From Tepidanaerobacteraceae bacterium (lineage in GTDB: Bacteria > Bacillota > Thermosediminibacteria > Thermosediminibacterales > Tepidanaerobacteraceae): a stretch of 64,000 nucleotides of DNA. Shown here in pieces: positions 37,848 through 47,193 of the stretch. Positions within the stretch are counted from its first letter, which is position 1; the number at the start of each line of letters is the position of its first letter. The position numbers were made by a program, and so were the translations under genes. Location of the stretch: contig JARRBK010000001.1 of the NCBI GenBank assembly GCA_029982615.1, positions 1 through 64,000 of the forward strand, given 5' to 3'. A model generated the notes under the pieces. It did not search any database, was not told where the DNA came from, and worked only from the letters and a program-made list of their open reading frames with translations.

Positions 37848-38387
37848 TCAAAAGCTGGGCGGCACCATGGCCCATACGGATATGGCGGTTTTATCTCCAA
37901 TATTTACATACCTGTGGGGAACTGTGCTATCAAAATAAATACTATCGCCTTCTTCCAGAATATACTCTTTGCTGCCCCATTTTACCTTTAACCTCCCTTT
38001 TAACACCAGACCACACTCTTCTCCCTCATGGCTTATCTGATCATCATAATTGCATTCTCCTGGCTTTATCTTGACCAATAAGAATTCTATTTTCTTTTTC
38101 AGGTCAGGGCAGAGCAATTCATAAGTTATCTTTGAATTGGGCAATTTAATTTTCTTGCGCTCTCTTTTTCTGACCACTGGGTCCTGTTTTTCATACTCTT
38201 CAAAAAAATAATTCATTGAAGCGTTCAGCGCTTTTGCTATTTTCCACAAAGAAGCGACTGAAGGTCCTGTTTTATTTCTTTCTATCTGGCTGATCAGCCC
38301 CGTGCTGAGACCGGTTTTTTCCGCCAGCTGTTCAATGGTAATATTCTGGCTCATTCGAAGCTGCCTTATTTTAGTTCCCAGTTCCAT
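37848..38387 (-). CDS. XRE-family regulator with C-terminal cupin domain
   Basis: About 179 residues from the Met at 38387 (MELGTKIRQLR), where AAAGG lies 9 bases upstream; the Met two codons earlier (38393) is possible and the track's GTG start at 38435 is unlikely. Residues 1-65 are an XRE helix-turn-helix (LAEKTGLSTGLISQIERNKTGPS) and the rest is a small-molecule-binding cupin (ISHEGEECGLVLKGRLKV; STVPHRYVN). This class often senses a metabolite such as a polyamine or amino acid. It lies 29 bases downstream of ddl and may regulate the peptidoglycan-ligase cluster. Confidence 0.9.
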   Translation of the reverse strand: MELGTKIRQLRMSQNITIEQLAEKTGLSTGLISQIERNKTGPSVASLWKIAKALNASMNYFFEEYEKQDPVVRKRERKKIKLPNSKITYELLCPDLKKKIEFLLVKIKPGECNYDDQISHEGEECGLVLKGRLKVKWGSKEYILEEGDSIYFDSTVPHRYVNIGDKTAISVWAMVPPSF

Positions 38388-38415
38388 ATCCATGCACCTT
38401 TCTTTGATAACTGCT

Positions 38416-39603
38416 TCAGTTTCTCGTTTTTGCACCTTTTAAGCCGCTTGAGGCTTTTTTCAGCAGGTTTGTGTCGAATGAATATATATTATTTTCCTGT
38501 TCCCTGCGCCTTTCTATTGCAAATCCAATCAGATTATCGATAAGATCTTGAAATTTTATCCCTTGAGGCTCCCATAAGTAAAAAGCCATAGAGCCCGGAA
38601 TTGTATTTATTTCATTTATATAAACTTTCATGCTTTCCTTTTCCACAAGAAAATCAATTCGCGCCACACCGGCACAGTCCAGTACTTTAAATGCTTTTTT
38701 TGCAAGGTGTTTGATTTCCTCTGCCTTTTCTTCAGAAATTGGTGCCGGAATTTTTCTCGCAGCCCCCTTCATACCCGTTTTCATGCTCTCATTATGCATA
38801 TATTTATCGTCATAGCTCAAAAAATCCTGCCATGATACAGGCATCTCGCAAAGGGAAGCCGACAGTTCATCGTCCTTGCCCATAACCGAGCAATTTATTT
38901 CAATAGGTTCTTTTACGGCTTCTTCTACGATTATTTTTCTGTCATACTTTGACGCAACTTCAACAGCATAAATCAGTTCTTTTTTCGATTTTGCTTTGCT
39001 GATTCCTATGCTCGAACCCAAATTGGCCGGTTTAACAAACACCGGGTATCTCAATGTGCTTTCCACATTTTCTATCGTTGCTTCTGGGTCTTTCTCATAA
39101 TTTTTTCTGAAAAACCACGTGTAATTTACTATAGGTAAATCATTTGACTTGAAAATATGCTTCATAATTATCTTATCCATGCCCACACCGGAACCCACCA
39201 CACCCGGTCCCGTATAAGGTATGCCTGCCAGTTCAAGAAGCCCCTGTATGCAGCCATCCTCGCCAAAAGCCCCGTGGAAAGCCAATAAAGCCACATCCAC
39301 CTGCAGGCCATCCGGCTCTTTTCTCAACAAGCCTGCCTTGAACGGATAAAAATAAAATTTTTTTAGATTATACGTGGGCAGCAAGACAATTTCCCTGCTT
39401 TTTTTGATCAGGGATGAAATATCCTGATAATTCTTTATGTCCGTCAACGCTTCCCCTGTATACCATCTGCCATCCTTGCTCAAGTAAATTGGTATAGGGC
39501 GGTATTTTGATTTATCAATATTTTCCATGATCTGAAGCCCTGTAATCACAGACACCTCATGCTCAACGGATCTGCCGCCAAACATAACGGCTACGTTTAA
39601 CAT
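38416..39603 (-). CDS. ddl: D-alanine-D-alanine ligase family protein
   Basis: An ATP-grasp ligase of about 395 residues from ATG 39603, with GGAGGGG upstream. It opens with [18 protein letters not shown] and has [38 protein letters not shown] and the metal-binding [18 protein letters not shown]. The omega-loop region keeps a Tyr in [10 protein letters not shown], as in D-Ala-D-Ala-specific enzymes, so D-lactate specificity is not suggested. It clusters with a membrane-embedded Mur ligase, an alpha/beta hydrolase and a cupin regulator, so it may be an accessory rather than the housekeeping Ddl. A short C-terminal tail extends past the family core. Confidence 0.9.
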   Translation of the reverse strand: MLNVAVMFGGRSVEHEVSVITGLQIMENIDKSKYRPIPIYLSKDGRWYTGEALTDIKNYQDISSLIKKSREIVLLPTYNLKKFYFYPFKAGLLRKEPDGLQVDVALLAFHGAFGEDGCIQGLLELAGIPYTGPGVVGSGVGMDKIIMKHIFKSNDLPIVNYTWFFRKNYEKDPEATIENVESTLRYPVFVKPANLGSSIGISKAKSKKELIYAVEVASKYDRKIIVEEAVKEPIEINCSVMGKDDELSASLCEMPVSWQDFLSYDDKYMHNESMKTGMKGAARKIPAPISEEKAEEIKHLAKKAFKVLDCAGVARIDFLVEKESMKVYINEINTIPGSMAFYLWEPQGIKFQDLIDNLIGFAIERRREQENNIYSFDTNLLKKASSGLKGAKTRN

Positions 39604-39702
39604 TATAAACCCCTCCATATTCAAAACAGAATATAAAATAATATTATATTAAAAAATATTATTTAATATTATGTTATATATGTATTTGACGTGATTTAAA
39701 AA

Positions 39703-41331
39703 TTATTCATCATAATTGTCCGGAAGGTCATTTTCAAACAACACAACATCCTTCTGCCTTACAATGCTGCTCAACACTTTTGTGGCTTCATCCAAATTCG
39801 GCACCACCTTTATATTATCCGGTGGAAAGTTTTCTTCCATCAAGCCCTCCACTATTGGCCTGGTTCTCTTTTTGCCGACGATAATGGCATAATCGCAGCA
39901 GCGGGCCATAAGCCTTCCCATCTTCCTATTTTCTTCGCTCTCGACGGCCCCCAATTCCACCATCCCGGGAGTAACTATAATTTTTTTTCTCCCCTCTATC
40001 TCCTTCAAAACCTCAAGAGCCTGCCTTACCCCTTCAGGGTTTGAATTGAAGGCATCATCAATTACGGTTACCCCGTTGTCAGTATCCAAAATCTGAAGCC
40101 TGTGGGGCACGGGCTTTATTTCTCTGAGGCCTGCCTGAATTTCACCCACGGTGAGCCCCATTTTTAAGGCAACACAAATGGCAGCCAGCAAGTTGCTTAC
40201 ATTGTGCCTGCCCAAGAGGGAAGTCCTGCAGTCAAATTCAATTCCGTCAGCAGTTCTTACTTTGAACTTCAGGCCTTCCCTTGAATTGTTTATGCCGCAG
40301 GCAGTTATGTAATACTGGGAGTTGGAATTCATTCCATATAAAACAGCATTGGTTTTGATGCTGTTCACCTTTTTTATTATGTATTCATTGTCTCCGTTAA
40401 GTATGCTGATGCCATTGTCCGGGAGGGATTCGATAAGTTCAAATTTTGTATCAATTATGTTTTCTATGGAATGAAAGGTTTCAAGATGCTGCGGGCCGAT
40501 GGATGTCACCACACCAATAGTGGGGTTCACGAGGTCGCACAGCTTCCTTATATCACCCTTATATCTTGCACCCATCTCACACACAAAAACCTCATGCAAA
40601 TCAGTCAGCTGCTCTCTTATCACTTTTGTGACGCCCATGGGCGTATTATAGCTTTCAGGCGTCATCAGGGTATTATACTTTTGCTTTAAAAGAGTTGCGG
40701 TGAAATACTTTGTGCTGGTCTTCCCGTAGCTGCCGGTTATTCCTATAACTTTTAAATTCTTCATTTTTTTTATTTTTTCCCGGGCATCTATGAAATATCT
40801 ATTTTGAATATGCATTTCCAGTGGAGTCGTCAAAACCGTTGCAACGAGCATATAAACCGGTATTACATATACGATTATTGATAAAATCATCAAATCTGCA
40901 AAAACTACGCCTGCTTTGGCACAGTAAAAATAAATTGAAGCTGCCGAAAGCAAAAGTTCAAATACAAAAAGCCTTGTAGCTCTTTTGGTAAACACCAGAG
41001 GTTTTTTTGCCTTCTTTTCTAAGCCGTATAAGTAAAAGGAGTAATAACCCATGCTCAAAAACCATATTATAAAAACGACCGCGCCTTTTATAGATATTGT
41101 TTTGTCGATTTTAAAAACCAAGTATGCTGCTAACGATGTCAGTAGAATAATTAAGCTTTCCCGGAAAAAAATCCTCTCCGCATTAACCCTCAGCCACCTG
41201 GCATACTGCCCCGGTTTGTAGCCCTCCAGCTGGGCCATGTGCAAATATCTCTTACTGCTGAAAAACAGCGAAAATATAAGTGCTGCCCAGAATAACGGAT
41301 AAAAAATAAAAGTTTTATAAACGCTCATCAC
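39703..41331 (-). CDS. Membrane-embedded Mur ligase (MurF-like catalytic core)
   Basis: A 542-residue protein. The first 175 residues hold about five transmembrane helices (for example LFWAALIFSLFFSS and VVFIIWFLSMGYYSFYLYGL) in place of the soluble UDP-sugar-binding domain of MurF. The Mur central and C-terminal domains follow: ATP site GITGSYGKTSTKYF (about 200), MTPESYNTPMGV, HRLQILDTDNGVTVIDDAFNSNP. These most resemble MurF, which adds D-Ala-D-Ala. Replacement of the substrate-binding domain suggests a membrane-bound substrate such as a lipid-linked precursor or polymer, which is inference. It overlaps the hydrolase gene by 4 bases and precedes ddl. Confidence 0.85.
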   Translation of the reverse strand: MMSVYKTFIFYPLFWAALIFSLFFSSKRYLHMAQLEGYKPGQYARWLRVNAERIFFRESLIILLTSLAAYLVFKIDKTISIKGAVVFIIWFLSMGYYSFYLYGLEKKAKKPLVFTKRATRLFVFELLLSAASIYFYCAKAGVVFADLMILSIIVYVIPVYMLVATVLTTPLEMHIQNRYFIDAREKIKKMKNLKVIGITGSYGKTSTKYFTATLLKQKYNTLMTPESYNTPMGVTKVIREQLTDLHEVFVCEMGARYKGDIRKLCDLVNPTIGVVTSIGPQHLETFHSIENIIDTKFELIESLPDNGISILNGDNEYIIKKVNSIKTNAVLYGMNSNSQYYITACGINNSREGLKFKVRTADGIEFDCRTSLLGRHNVSNLLAAICVALKMGLTVGEIQAGLREIKPVPHRLQILDTDNGVTVIDDAFNSNPEGVRQALEVLKEIEGRKKIIVTPGMVELGAVESEENRKMGRLMARCCDYAIIVGKKRTRPIVEGLMEENFPPDNIKVVPNLDEATKVLSSIVRQKDVVLFENDLPDNYDE

Positions 41332-42095
41332 ACATTCCCGTTCCCTTCAAAAAACTTAGACACAATAATATTAAAGTCATGCAAACGTTCAAGATAGGAA
41401 AAATGACCGGCCCCTTTAAATACTACAATACCCGCATCGGGAATATGCCTTTCCATGATTTTTGCAAAATACAGCGGCGTCTGGTCATCTTTTTCTCCCC
41501 ATATGAGCAAAGTGGGGGATTTTATGGAAGGCAAATATTTTTTTAAATCCTGATTTACCACTTTTACAAAAGTGCTTCGCAAATTTCCAGCTTCTTTATA
41601 ATCCTTTGAACCATACCTTTCATAAAACCTCTTCAGTTTTTCTTCGGTCGGGCCACGGGAAAACATTATGTAAAGCTTTTTCATCAATTTAAAGGAATAC
41701 ACCTTTAGATAGTAGGAAAGGGACCTTTTCGGAATCAGGCCCGCACTGTCGACAAGCACTATTTTGCCGACCACCTCGGGATGCAAAGCCGCCAGCATTA
41801 TGGTGACCCTTCCGCCGAATGAATGAGCTATTATATGCGTTTTTTCAATGCCCAAAAGTTTTATGAATTCGTAAGTCACCCGCATGTAATCTTCAACGCC
41901 CCAGGGCTCTGGCGGCGGGGTGGATTTGCCAAATCCCGGAAAATCCAATGCATAAACTTCAAAGTTTCCAGAAAGGTAATTGAATACCGGCAGGAAACTA
42001 TCCGCACACCCCCCCCAGCCGTGCAAAAGCAATACCTTTGGTCCGCATCCAGCTTTTTTATAAAATATCTTTGTTCCATCCACGGTTAAGTACAT
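41328..42095 (-). CDS. Alpha/beta hydrolase
   Basis: About 255 residues from ATG 42095 (MYLTVDG), with AGAGGTG upstream; the track's extra 20 residues lack a site. Features are the oxyanion motif LLHGWGG, nucleophile elbow AHSFGGRV (Ser about 98), the acid in WGEKDDQTP and the His in GAGHFSYLE. The catalytic triad is complete. Its stop overlaps the start of the membrane Mur ligase, so it belongs to that cluster; substrate unknown. Confidence 0.9.
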   Translation of the reverse strand: MYLTVDGTKIFYKKAGCGPKVLLLHGWGGCADSFLPVFNYLSGNFEVYALDFPGFGKSTPPPEPWGVEDYMRVTYEFIKLLGIEKTHIIAHSFGGRVTIMLAALHPEVVGKIVLVDSAGLIPKRSLSYYLKVYSFKLMKKLYIMFSRGPTEEKLKRFYERYGSKDYKEAGNLRSTFVKVVNQDLKKYLPSIKSPTLLIWGEKDDQTPLYFAKIMERHIPDAGIVVFKGAGHFSYLERLHDFNIIVSKFFEGNGNV

Positions 42096-42260
42096 AAAAC
42101 ACCTCTTGTTTTTTATCTTTTTTATTATAACTAATTTATTATAACTAAAGATCAAAGGGCAGGACAGCTTTGTTACATAATATATTCTACTATATAATTT
42201 ATTATTTTAACAACGAAAATAAATAAAAAAGCCGGTTTTTGTACCAGCTTCAATTAAAAT

Positions 42261-43232
42261 TTATTTTATCACTTCTTTAATAACTCGTTCAATGTTTTTA
42301 TGGGTAATTTTTTCTATATCATCAGAGCTAAAACCTTTTTCTGCAAGCATTTTTACAAATTTGGGAATCTTGGTCGCATCTTCCAGGCCTGACGTAGATG
42401 CTGATTCGCCTGCCTGAAAGCTCTGGGTCGTGTCCTCGCTTAAAAAATCACAAAAATCAAATCCGAAACAAATGTAATCTGTACCCACCAAATCTGCAAT
42501 GTAAACCACATGCCTTAAAAGATTTTCTGCCGATGGCTCATCTTTATCAATAAAATCAGGCCATGCATTTATTCCTATAACGCCGCCCCGTTCTGCCACT
42601 GCTTTTATCTGGTCGTCTTTCAGGTTTCTGGGCACAGGACACAATTTATACACGTTGGAATGAGAGGCTATAAAGGGTTTTTCAGTGTTTTCATAAATAT
42701 CCCAGAAGGTCTTTTCATTGCTGTGGGATACATCAACAACCATGCCCAATTTCTCCATCCTCTTTAATGCCTCAATCCCTAAAGGCGTAACTCCTCTTTC
42801 TTTGTTTGGGCTCCCAGCTCCGGTGGCAAATTCGTTTTCTTCATTCCACGTCAGCATCCCATGGCGGACGCCCAACCTGTACAGCACATTTATAAAGCTC
42901 ACGTTGCCGCCCAAGCCACTCATTCCTTCCATGCCAAGCAACACTGCAATTCTTCCCGAATCCTGAATTTTTTTAATATCGTCGTATTTATACACCACAC
43001 CGGCACAGTCGTTCATTTCTTCCATTTCTTCGCAGGCAGCTCCCAGGACCTGCAGCATCCTTGAAGTGGGGTTGCCGGTATAAGGAGGGTCTACCCATAT
43101 CACCAGTATGGTGCCGTTAACCATTCCCTTTTTCAATCGCTCAAAATGGTATTTTTTGAAAACATTTTTTTCTCCTCTCAATCTTCTTATGGTCACATCA
43201 GTCAAAATATCCGAATGGGCATCAAAATTCAT
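42261..43232 (-). CDS. Membrane dipeptidase (renal dipeptidase, M19 family)
   Basis: About 323 residues from ATG 43232, with GGGAGGAA upstream. It starts MNFDAHSDILTD, containing the HxD zinc motif, and continues with GMEGMSGLGGNVSFINVLYRLGVRHGMLTWNEEN and VDVSHSNEKTF. The family cleaves dipeptides, often with a D residue at the C terminus. No signal peptide is visible, so it is probably cytoplasmic. It diverges from a DUF819 membrane protein, which may be a related transporter, and neighbours the ddl cluster. Confidence 0.92.
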   Translation of the reverse strand: MNFDAHSDILTDVTIRRLRGEKNVFKKYHFERLKKGMVNGTILVIWVDPPYTGNPTSRMLQVLGAACEEMEEMNDCAGVVYKYDDIKKIQDSGRIAVLLGMEGMSGLGGNVSFINVLYRLGVRHGMLTWNEENEFATGAGSPNKERGVTPLGIEALKRMEKLGMVVDVSHSNEKTFWDIYENTEKPFIASHSNVYKLCPVPRNLKDDQIKAVAERGGVIGINAWPDFIDKDEPSAENLLRHVVYIADLVGTDYICFGFDFCDFLSEDTTQSFQAGESASTSGLEDATKIPKFVKMLAEKGFSSDDIEKITHKNIERVIKEVIK

Positions 43233-43478
43233 TATCAATTCCTCCCTCACCAATCTTAATTGAAAAATACGATATAAAAAATTTACCATTTATAAAAGAG
43301 ATTCTTCATAATCTTGAAAATTCCTCTTTGTTTTTATTTTATTTATTAAATATCAATCCACCATTTTGTTAAATATTCTTTCATCATATTGAAAAAATAA
43401 TTTTACAAATGCAGGAATTCCAAAATTCATGCAGAATAATATCAATATAATGAAATAAATTAATTCAGGAGGGATTTT

Positions 43479-44663
43479 ATGAGTCTCATTAAACCCGACG
43501 ATGTGTGGCTGCTTAGCGGATTCCTTGTAGGGTGGGCAGCTGTGAGCATTTACCTTGAGCAGCATTATAAATGGGCTGCAAAAATGACGGGTGCCATTAT
43601 CGCCCTTATCGGAGCATTGGTCCTGGCAAATCTCAACATTATTCCCACTGACAGCCCCATATGGGACGGGGTATGGAACTATGTGGTGCCTGTGGCGGTT
43701 CCACTCCTGCTATTCAAAGCTGATATAAGGAAAATATGGGGCATGAGCGGAAGAACTTTTTTAATCTTTAATATCAGCGCCGTTGGAACTATGATCGGAG
43801 CTGTTTTAGCTACATTGATAATCGGCAGATGGGTGCCCGAAGCGGCAAAAGTGGCCGGAATGATGACCGGAAGCTATATAGGAGGCGGAGTGAATTTCGC
43901 CGCCATGTCAGCGGCTTTTAAGGCTTCAGGCGAAGTAGTCAGCGCCACCACGGTAGCAGACAATCTTAACATGGCATTATACTTCTTCGTGCTTCTTGCC
44001 ATCCCGGGCATAACATTCTTTAAAAAAATGTACAGCCATCCATACGAGGATAAAATACAGGAAGGCAGTAGCGACCCAAATAAGACCAATGCCGCAAAAT
44101 ACTGGGGCGCAAAGGAAATATCGCTTCAAGACATTGCACTGGCCATGGGAAGCGCCGTGGTGATAGCAGCCCTATCCACAAAATTCGCTTCTTTCGTAAA
44201 GGCATCCAATGCTCCATGGATTATTCGGATGGTCTTCGGCCAGCAGTACCTGATTATTACTACACTTACCGTTGTTCTTGCTTCAATTTTCCCGAATTTC
44301 TTCTCCAATATAAAGGGAGCCGATGAACTGGGTACTTTTCTTATATATCTCTTCTTTGTAGTGATCGGAGTCCCTGCTTCCATAAGCATGATTCTGACAA
44401 AAGCTCCAATCATACTTTTATACTGCGCCATTATGGTTATCGTAAATATGATTGTGTCACTGGTAATGGGAAAAATCTTCAAGTTTAATCTGGAGGAGAT
44501 TCTCATAGCCTCAAACGCCAATATAGGCGGGCCAACAACCGCCGCAGCAATGGCTATCGCAAAAGGCTGGGATGAACTGGTGCTTCCAGCTGTCCTGGTG
44601 GGCGTGTGGGGTTATGTAATCGGAAATTATTGCGGTCTTTTTATCGGAAACCTTTTTATGTAG
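43479..44663 (+). CDS. DUF819 family membrane protein
   Basis: A 394-residue protein with about ten hydrophobic helices, including GALVLANLNIIPTDSPIWDGVWNYVVPVAVPLLLFKADIR and TGSYIGGGVNFAAMSAAF, matching DUF819 (YjcL-like). The internal glycine-rich GGGVNFAAM and NANIGGPTTAAAMAIAKGW look like re-entrant transporter signatures repeated in each half. A good AGGAGGGATT site precedes ATG 43479. Function is not established; pairing with a divergent dipeptidase suggests uptake of peptides or amino-acid derivatives. Confidence 0.85.
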   Translation: MSLIKPDDVWLLSGFLVGWAAVSIYLEQHYKWAAKMTGAIIALIGALVLANLNIIPTDSPIWDGVWNYVVPVAVPLLLFKADIRKIWGMSGRTFLIFNISAVGTMIGAVLATLIIGRWVPEAAKVAGMMTGSYIGGGVNFAAMSAAFKASGEVVSATTVADNLNMALYFFVLLAIPGITFFKKMYSHPYEDKIQEGSSDPNKTNAAKYWGAKEISLQDIALAMGSAVVIAALSTKFASFVKASNAPWIIRMVFGQQYLIITTLTVVLASIFPNFFSNIKGADELGTFLIYLFFVVIGVPASISMILTKAPIILLYCAIMVIVNMIVSLVMGKIFKFNLEEILIASNANIGGPTTAAAMAIAKGWDELVLPAVLVGVWGYVIGNYCGLFIGNLFM

Positions 44664-44787
44664 TTCAATAAGCTTTTAAATAACCAAACATTGCCCTATC
44701 GAAAGAGATAATCCTGAAGTCATCATAAATTGTTTCACATTTGTCCAAAAATAGGCAATTATTTTATCGGATTTTGTTTTCTTCAAT

Positions 44788-44815
44788 AAGTGCCGTTTTT
44801 CGGCACTTTTTGTTT
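44788..44815 (+). terminator. Rho-independent terminator after the DUF819 gene
   Basis: AAGTGCCG and CGGCACTT form a stem with a T5 loop, followed by TTTTGTTTTTG on the plus strand. Confidence 0.85.
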
Positions 44816-44856
44816 TTGTTGTGTGCAAGGATAAAAATTTATTTTTAAAAAAACCA

Positions 44857-44886
44857 TTGACAATTAATAATAATTATTATTATAAT
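44857..44886 (+). promoter_or_regulatory. tpx promoter with PerR-like palindrome
   Basis: TTGACA (44857-44862) and TATAAT (44881-44886) are 18 bases apart. The spacer is filled by a perfect 18-bp palindrome, TAATAATAATTATTATTA (44865-44882). Within it the 15-mer TAATAATAATTATTA differs from the PerR consensus TTATAATNATTATAA at one base in each half. Binding here would block RNA polymerase, so peroxide-responsive derepression of tpx is likely; a Fur-family relative is the alternative. Confidence 0.8.
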
Positions 44887-44934
44887 ATACATATGATTTC
44901 CAGCTAAATAAAAAATACAAGGAGGTGAGCTTCA

Positions 44935-45468
44935 ATGAATGATTTTATAGAGCGCAAGGGCGATGTGACATTTAAAGGACAACCTCTGACAGCCGCAGGG
45001 CCTGTATTGAAAGTCGGTGAAAAAGCTCCGGAATTTGCCGCCGTAAACAACGCACTGGAAGAAGAAACGCTTTCTACCACTCATGGCAAGATAAGGCTTA
45101 TTGCTTCGGTGCCTTCCCTGGATACCCCAGTTTGTGATATTGAGATTCGCAGATTCAATAAAGAAGTTACTTCTTTCAGCCGTAATGTGGAAGTTATAAC
45201 GATCAGCATGGATCTGCCCTTCGCTCAGAAAAGATGGTGTGCCGCGGCGGGCGTAGAAAGGGTAAGAACTCTTTCAGACCACCGGCAGGCCTCTTTCGGA
45301 AAAAACTGGGGGGTTCTCGTAAAGGAACTGCGGCTTCTCCAGAGAGCTGTTTTTGTGGTGGATGAAAATGATATTTTACGTTATATAGAATACGTCAGAG
45401 AAATAGGCGAAGAGCCCGATTATGCTGCAGCTTTGAATGCCGTAAAATCTTTGACCTCGGAACAGTAA
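44935..45468 (+). CDS. tpx: Thiol peroxidase
   Basis: A 177-residue atypical 2-Cys peroxiredoxin. The peroxidatic Cys is in SLDTPVCDIEIRRF (about residue 64) and the resolving Cys in FAQKRWCAAAGVERV (about 99), the Tpx spacing. It reduces hydrogen and alkyl peroxides with thioredoxin-type donors. A strong AAGGAGGTGA site precedes the ATG. It opens the peroxide-defence island. Confidence 0.95.
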   Translation: MNDFIERKGDVTFKGQPLTAAGPVLKVGEKAPEFAAVNNALEEETLSTTHGKIRLIASVPSLDTPVCDIEIRRFNKEVTSFSRNVEVITISMDLPFAQKRWCAAAGVERVRTLSDHRQASFGKNWGVLVKELRLLQRAVFVVDENDILRYIEYVREIGEEPDYAAALNAVKSLTSEQ

Positions 45469-45603
45469 TAAAGCATCAAAAATTAACAAAAAATATTTAC
45501 ATCCAGCAGGATTTTTAATAAAAAATATTTAATAATACTAAGTAAATTTAATTAAATTTGTAAACCCCCGGACCCATAAAAATTTAAATCGGAGGTAATT
45601 GGT

Positions 45604-46107
45604 ATGAAAACGATGACAAAAGAAAATTTAAAGAGTGCATTTGCCGGCGAAAGTCAGGCCCATATGAAATATCTCATTTTTGCAGATACAGCCGAAAAGG
45701 AGGGCAAGCCTAACATAGCAAGATTGTTTAGAGCGATAGCTTATGCGGAACAGGTCCACGCCACCAATCATTTTAAAGCCCTGCAGGAATTAAACGGCAC
45801 TCCAGACAACCTTCAGGTCGCCATCAATGGAGAGAACTTTGAAGTCGACGAGATGTACCCAGCGTATGATGCGGTCGCAAAGCTTCAGGATGAAAAAACA
45901 GCCGAAAAAAGCTTTCACTATGCCATTGAAGCTGAAAAGATCCATGCCGCACTGTATGATGAAGCAAAAAAACTGGCTCAAAATGATAATGATATAGACG
46001 GAGAAGAAATTTATGTGTGCCCTGTATGCGGTTATACCGTAAAGGGCGCTGCTCCAGACAAATGCCCGATATGCGGAGTTTTAAAGGGCAAATTCGCCAA
46101 GTTTTAA
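45604..46107 (+). CDS. rbr: Rubrerythrin
   Basis: A 167-residue rubrerythrin with an N-terminal four-helix di-iron domain (ESQAHMKYLIFAD; YAEQVHATNH; AIEAEKIHAALY) and a C-terminal rubredoxin domain with two Cys pairs (CPVCGYTV; CPICGVLKG). It reduces hydrogen peroxide to water in anaerobes using electrons from rubredoxin and its NADH reductase. It follows tpx by 135 bases. The NADH:rubredoxin oxidoreductase gene nearby is broken, so the electron route here must use another donor. Confidence 0.95.
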   Translation: MKTMTKENLKSAFAGESQAHMKYLIFADTAEKEGKPNIARLFRAIAYAEQVHATNHFKALQELNGTPDNLQVAINGENFEVDEMYPAYDAVAKLQDEKTAEKSFHYAIEAEKIHAALYDEAKKLAQNDNDIDGEEIYVCPVCGYTVKGAAPDKCPICGVLKGKFAKF

Positions 46108-46265
46108 AAATTCACCGTAAAACAATTTCATCTTTTTGCAGAAAATAATCCTTAAATCGTTTGATGCTGGATGTCTGCCTGCATTTGCGCCAAAGCCTCG
46201 CATGCAGGCAGGTATCCCGCCTGCTATATAAATCAACTTATTTTGAATTTAAGGAGGGAAATGTC

Positions 46266-46589
46266 ATGCCTGATTTTGGCAACCCGTTTTCTGGGCTTGC
46301 AAAAGACCGTAAACTCACTGAACAGGAACTTATTAGAGCTATAAGGTTTATGGTTGCTGCAGAGTATGAAGCAATACAGCTATACATGCAGTTGGCTGAA
46401 TCAACAGACAATGAATTGGCAATTGAAGTTTTAAAGGATATTGCCGACGAAGAAAGGGTTCACGCAGGAGAGTTTTTAAGGCTTTTAAAAGAGCTCGCTC
46501 CAGATGAAGAAAAATTTTATGCAGAAGGTGCTAAGGAAGTGGAAGAAGAGTTTTTGAATATACATAACAACAGAGCTAAAAAAATTTAA
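46266..46589 (+). CDS. Encapsulated-ferritin-like di-iron protein
   Basis: A 107-residue protein from ATG 46266 with AAGGAGGG upstream; the track's longer ORF extends 35 codons upstream without support. The helical pair has iron-ligand patterns AAEYEAIQLYMQLAESTD and DIADEERVHAGEFLRLL, which align by eye with EncFtn (Glu, then ExxH). EncFtn proteins oxidise and deliver iron inside encapsulin shells. An encapsulin remnant begins 72 bases downstream, which fits cargo-then-shell order. I cannot identify a clear C-terminal targeting peptide. Confidence 0.82.
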   Translation: MPDFGNPFSGLAKDRKLTEQELIRAIRFMVAAEYEAIQLYMQLAESTDNELAIEVLKDIADEERVHAGEFLRLLKELAPDEEKFYAEGAKEVEEEFLNIHNNRAKKI

Positions 46590-46660
46590 CCGTGGGGGAG
46601 CTAAAAAACAATAATTGAAATGCAGGTGAAAAAGGCGGCATTTACCAATACCGCCGTGTT

Positions 46661-47169
46661 ATGTCAGATTTTCTAAACAGACAGTCTTCACCTCTTTCGG
46701 ACGAACAGTGGAAAGCGTTCGAGGATGCCATTGTCTCAGTAGCTAGGGAGCAGCTGGTGGGTCGCAGGTTCATACCCATAGTGGGGCCATTGGGAGCAGT
46801 GGCGCTCGCCGAGGACAGCCTTATTTTCAACGGCAAAGCAGAAATGGGTATATCTGGATGCCATGGTGACAAGCCCAAAATTGTTTGCCGCTCTGAACAG
46901 AGTATATAAAGATACTCCGTACCTCGAGCTGGACCGAATTAAAAACCTAATGGCCGCCGGCGTTTTTCAATCCCCTGCTATATGTTCCAACAGCGCGGTC
47001 ATCGTGTCAACCGGCGCTCAGAACATCGATCTGGTAATCGCGCTGGACTTAAACCTTGGCGTTTTTAAAGACTACAAAAATGAACCATACTTTCAGGGTG
47101 ATGGAAATGGTCATGCCGAGCATTAAAAGGCCGGATGCCATTTGCACCCTCGAAATGGAAAGGTGCTAA
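46661..47169 (+). pseudogene. Encapsulin shell protein remnant (two deletions and a frameshift)
   Basis: Three consecutive frames spell a collapsed family-1 encapsulin. Frame one gives the N-terminus (LNRQSSPLSDEQWKAFEDAI ... GRRFIPIVGPLGA) and then jumps about 60 residues to AEDSLIFNGKAEMGISG. After roughly 36 more missing residues, a different frame resumes at MVTSPKLFAALNRVYKDTPY, through VFQSPAICSNSAVIVSTGAQ, to NEPYF. A one-base insertion (an extra T near 47093) then moves the tail, RVMEMVMPSIKRPDAICTLE, to the third frame, ending at TAA 47167-47169. The shell cannot assemble from this. An inverted repeat GGCGG/CCGCC sits just before the ATG. Confidence 0.85.
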
Positions 47170-47193
47170 AAAATAATTTAAGGGGGAAGTCTT

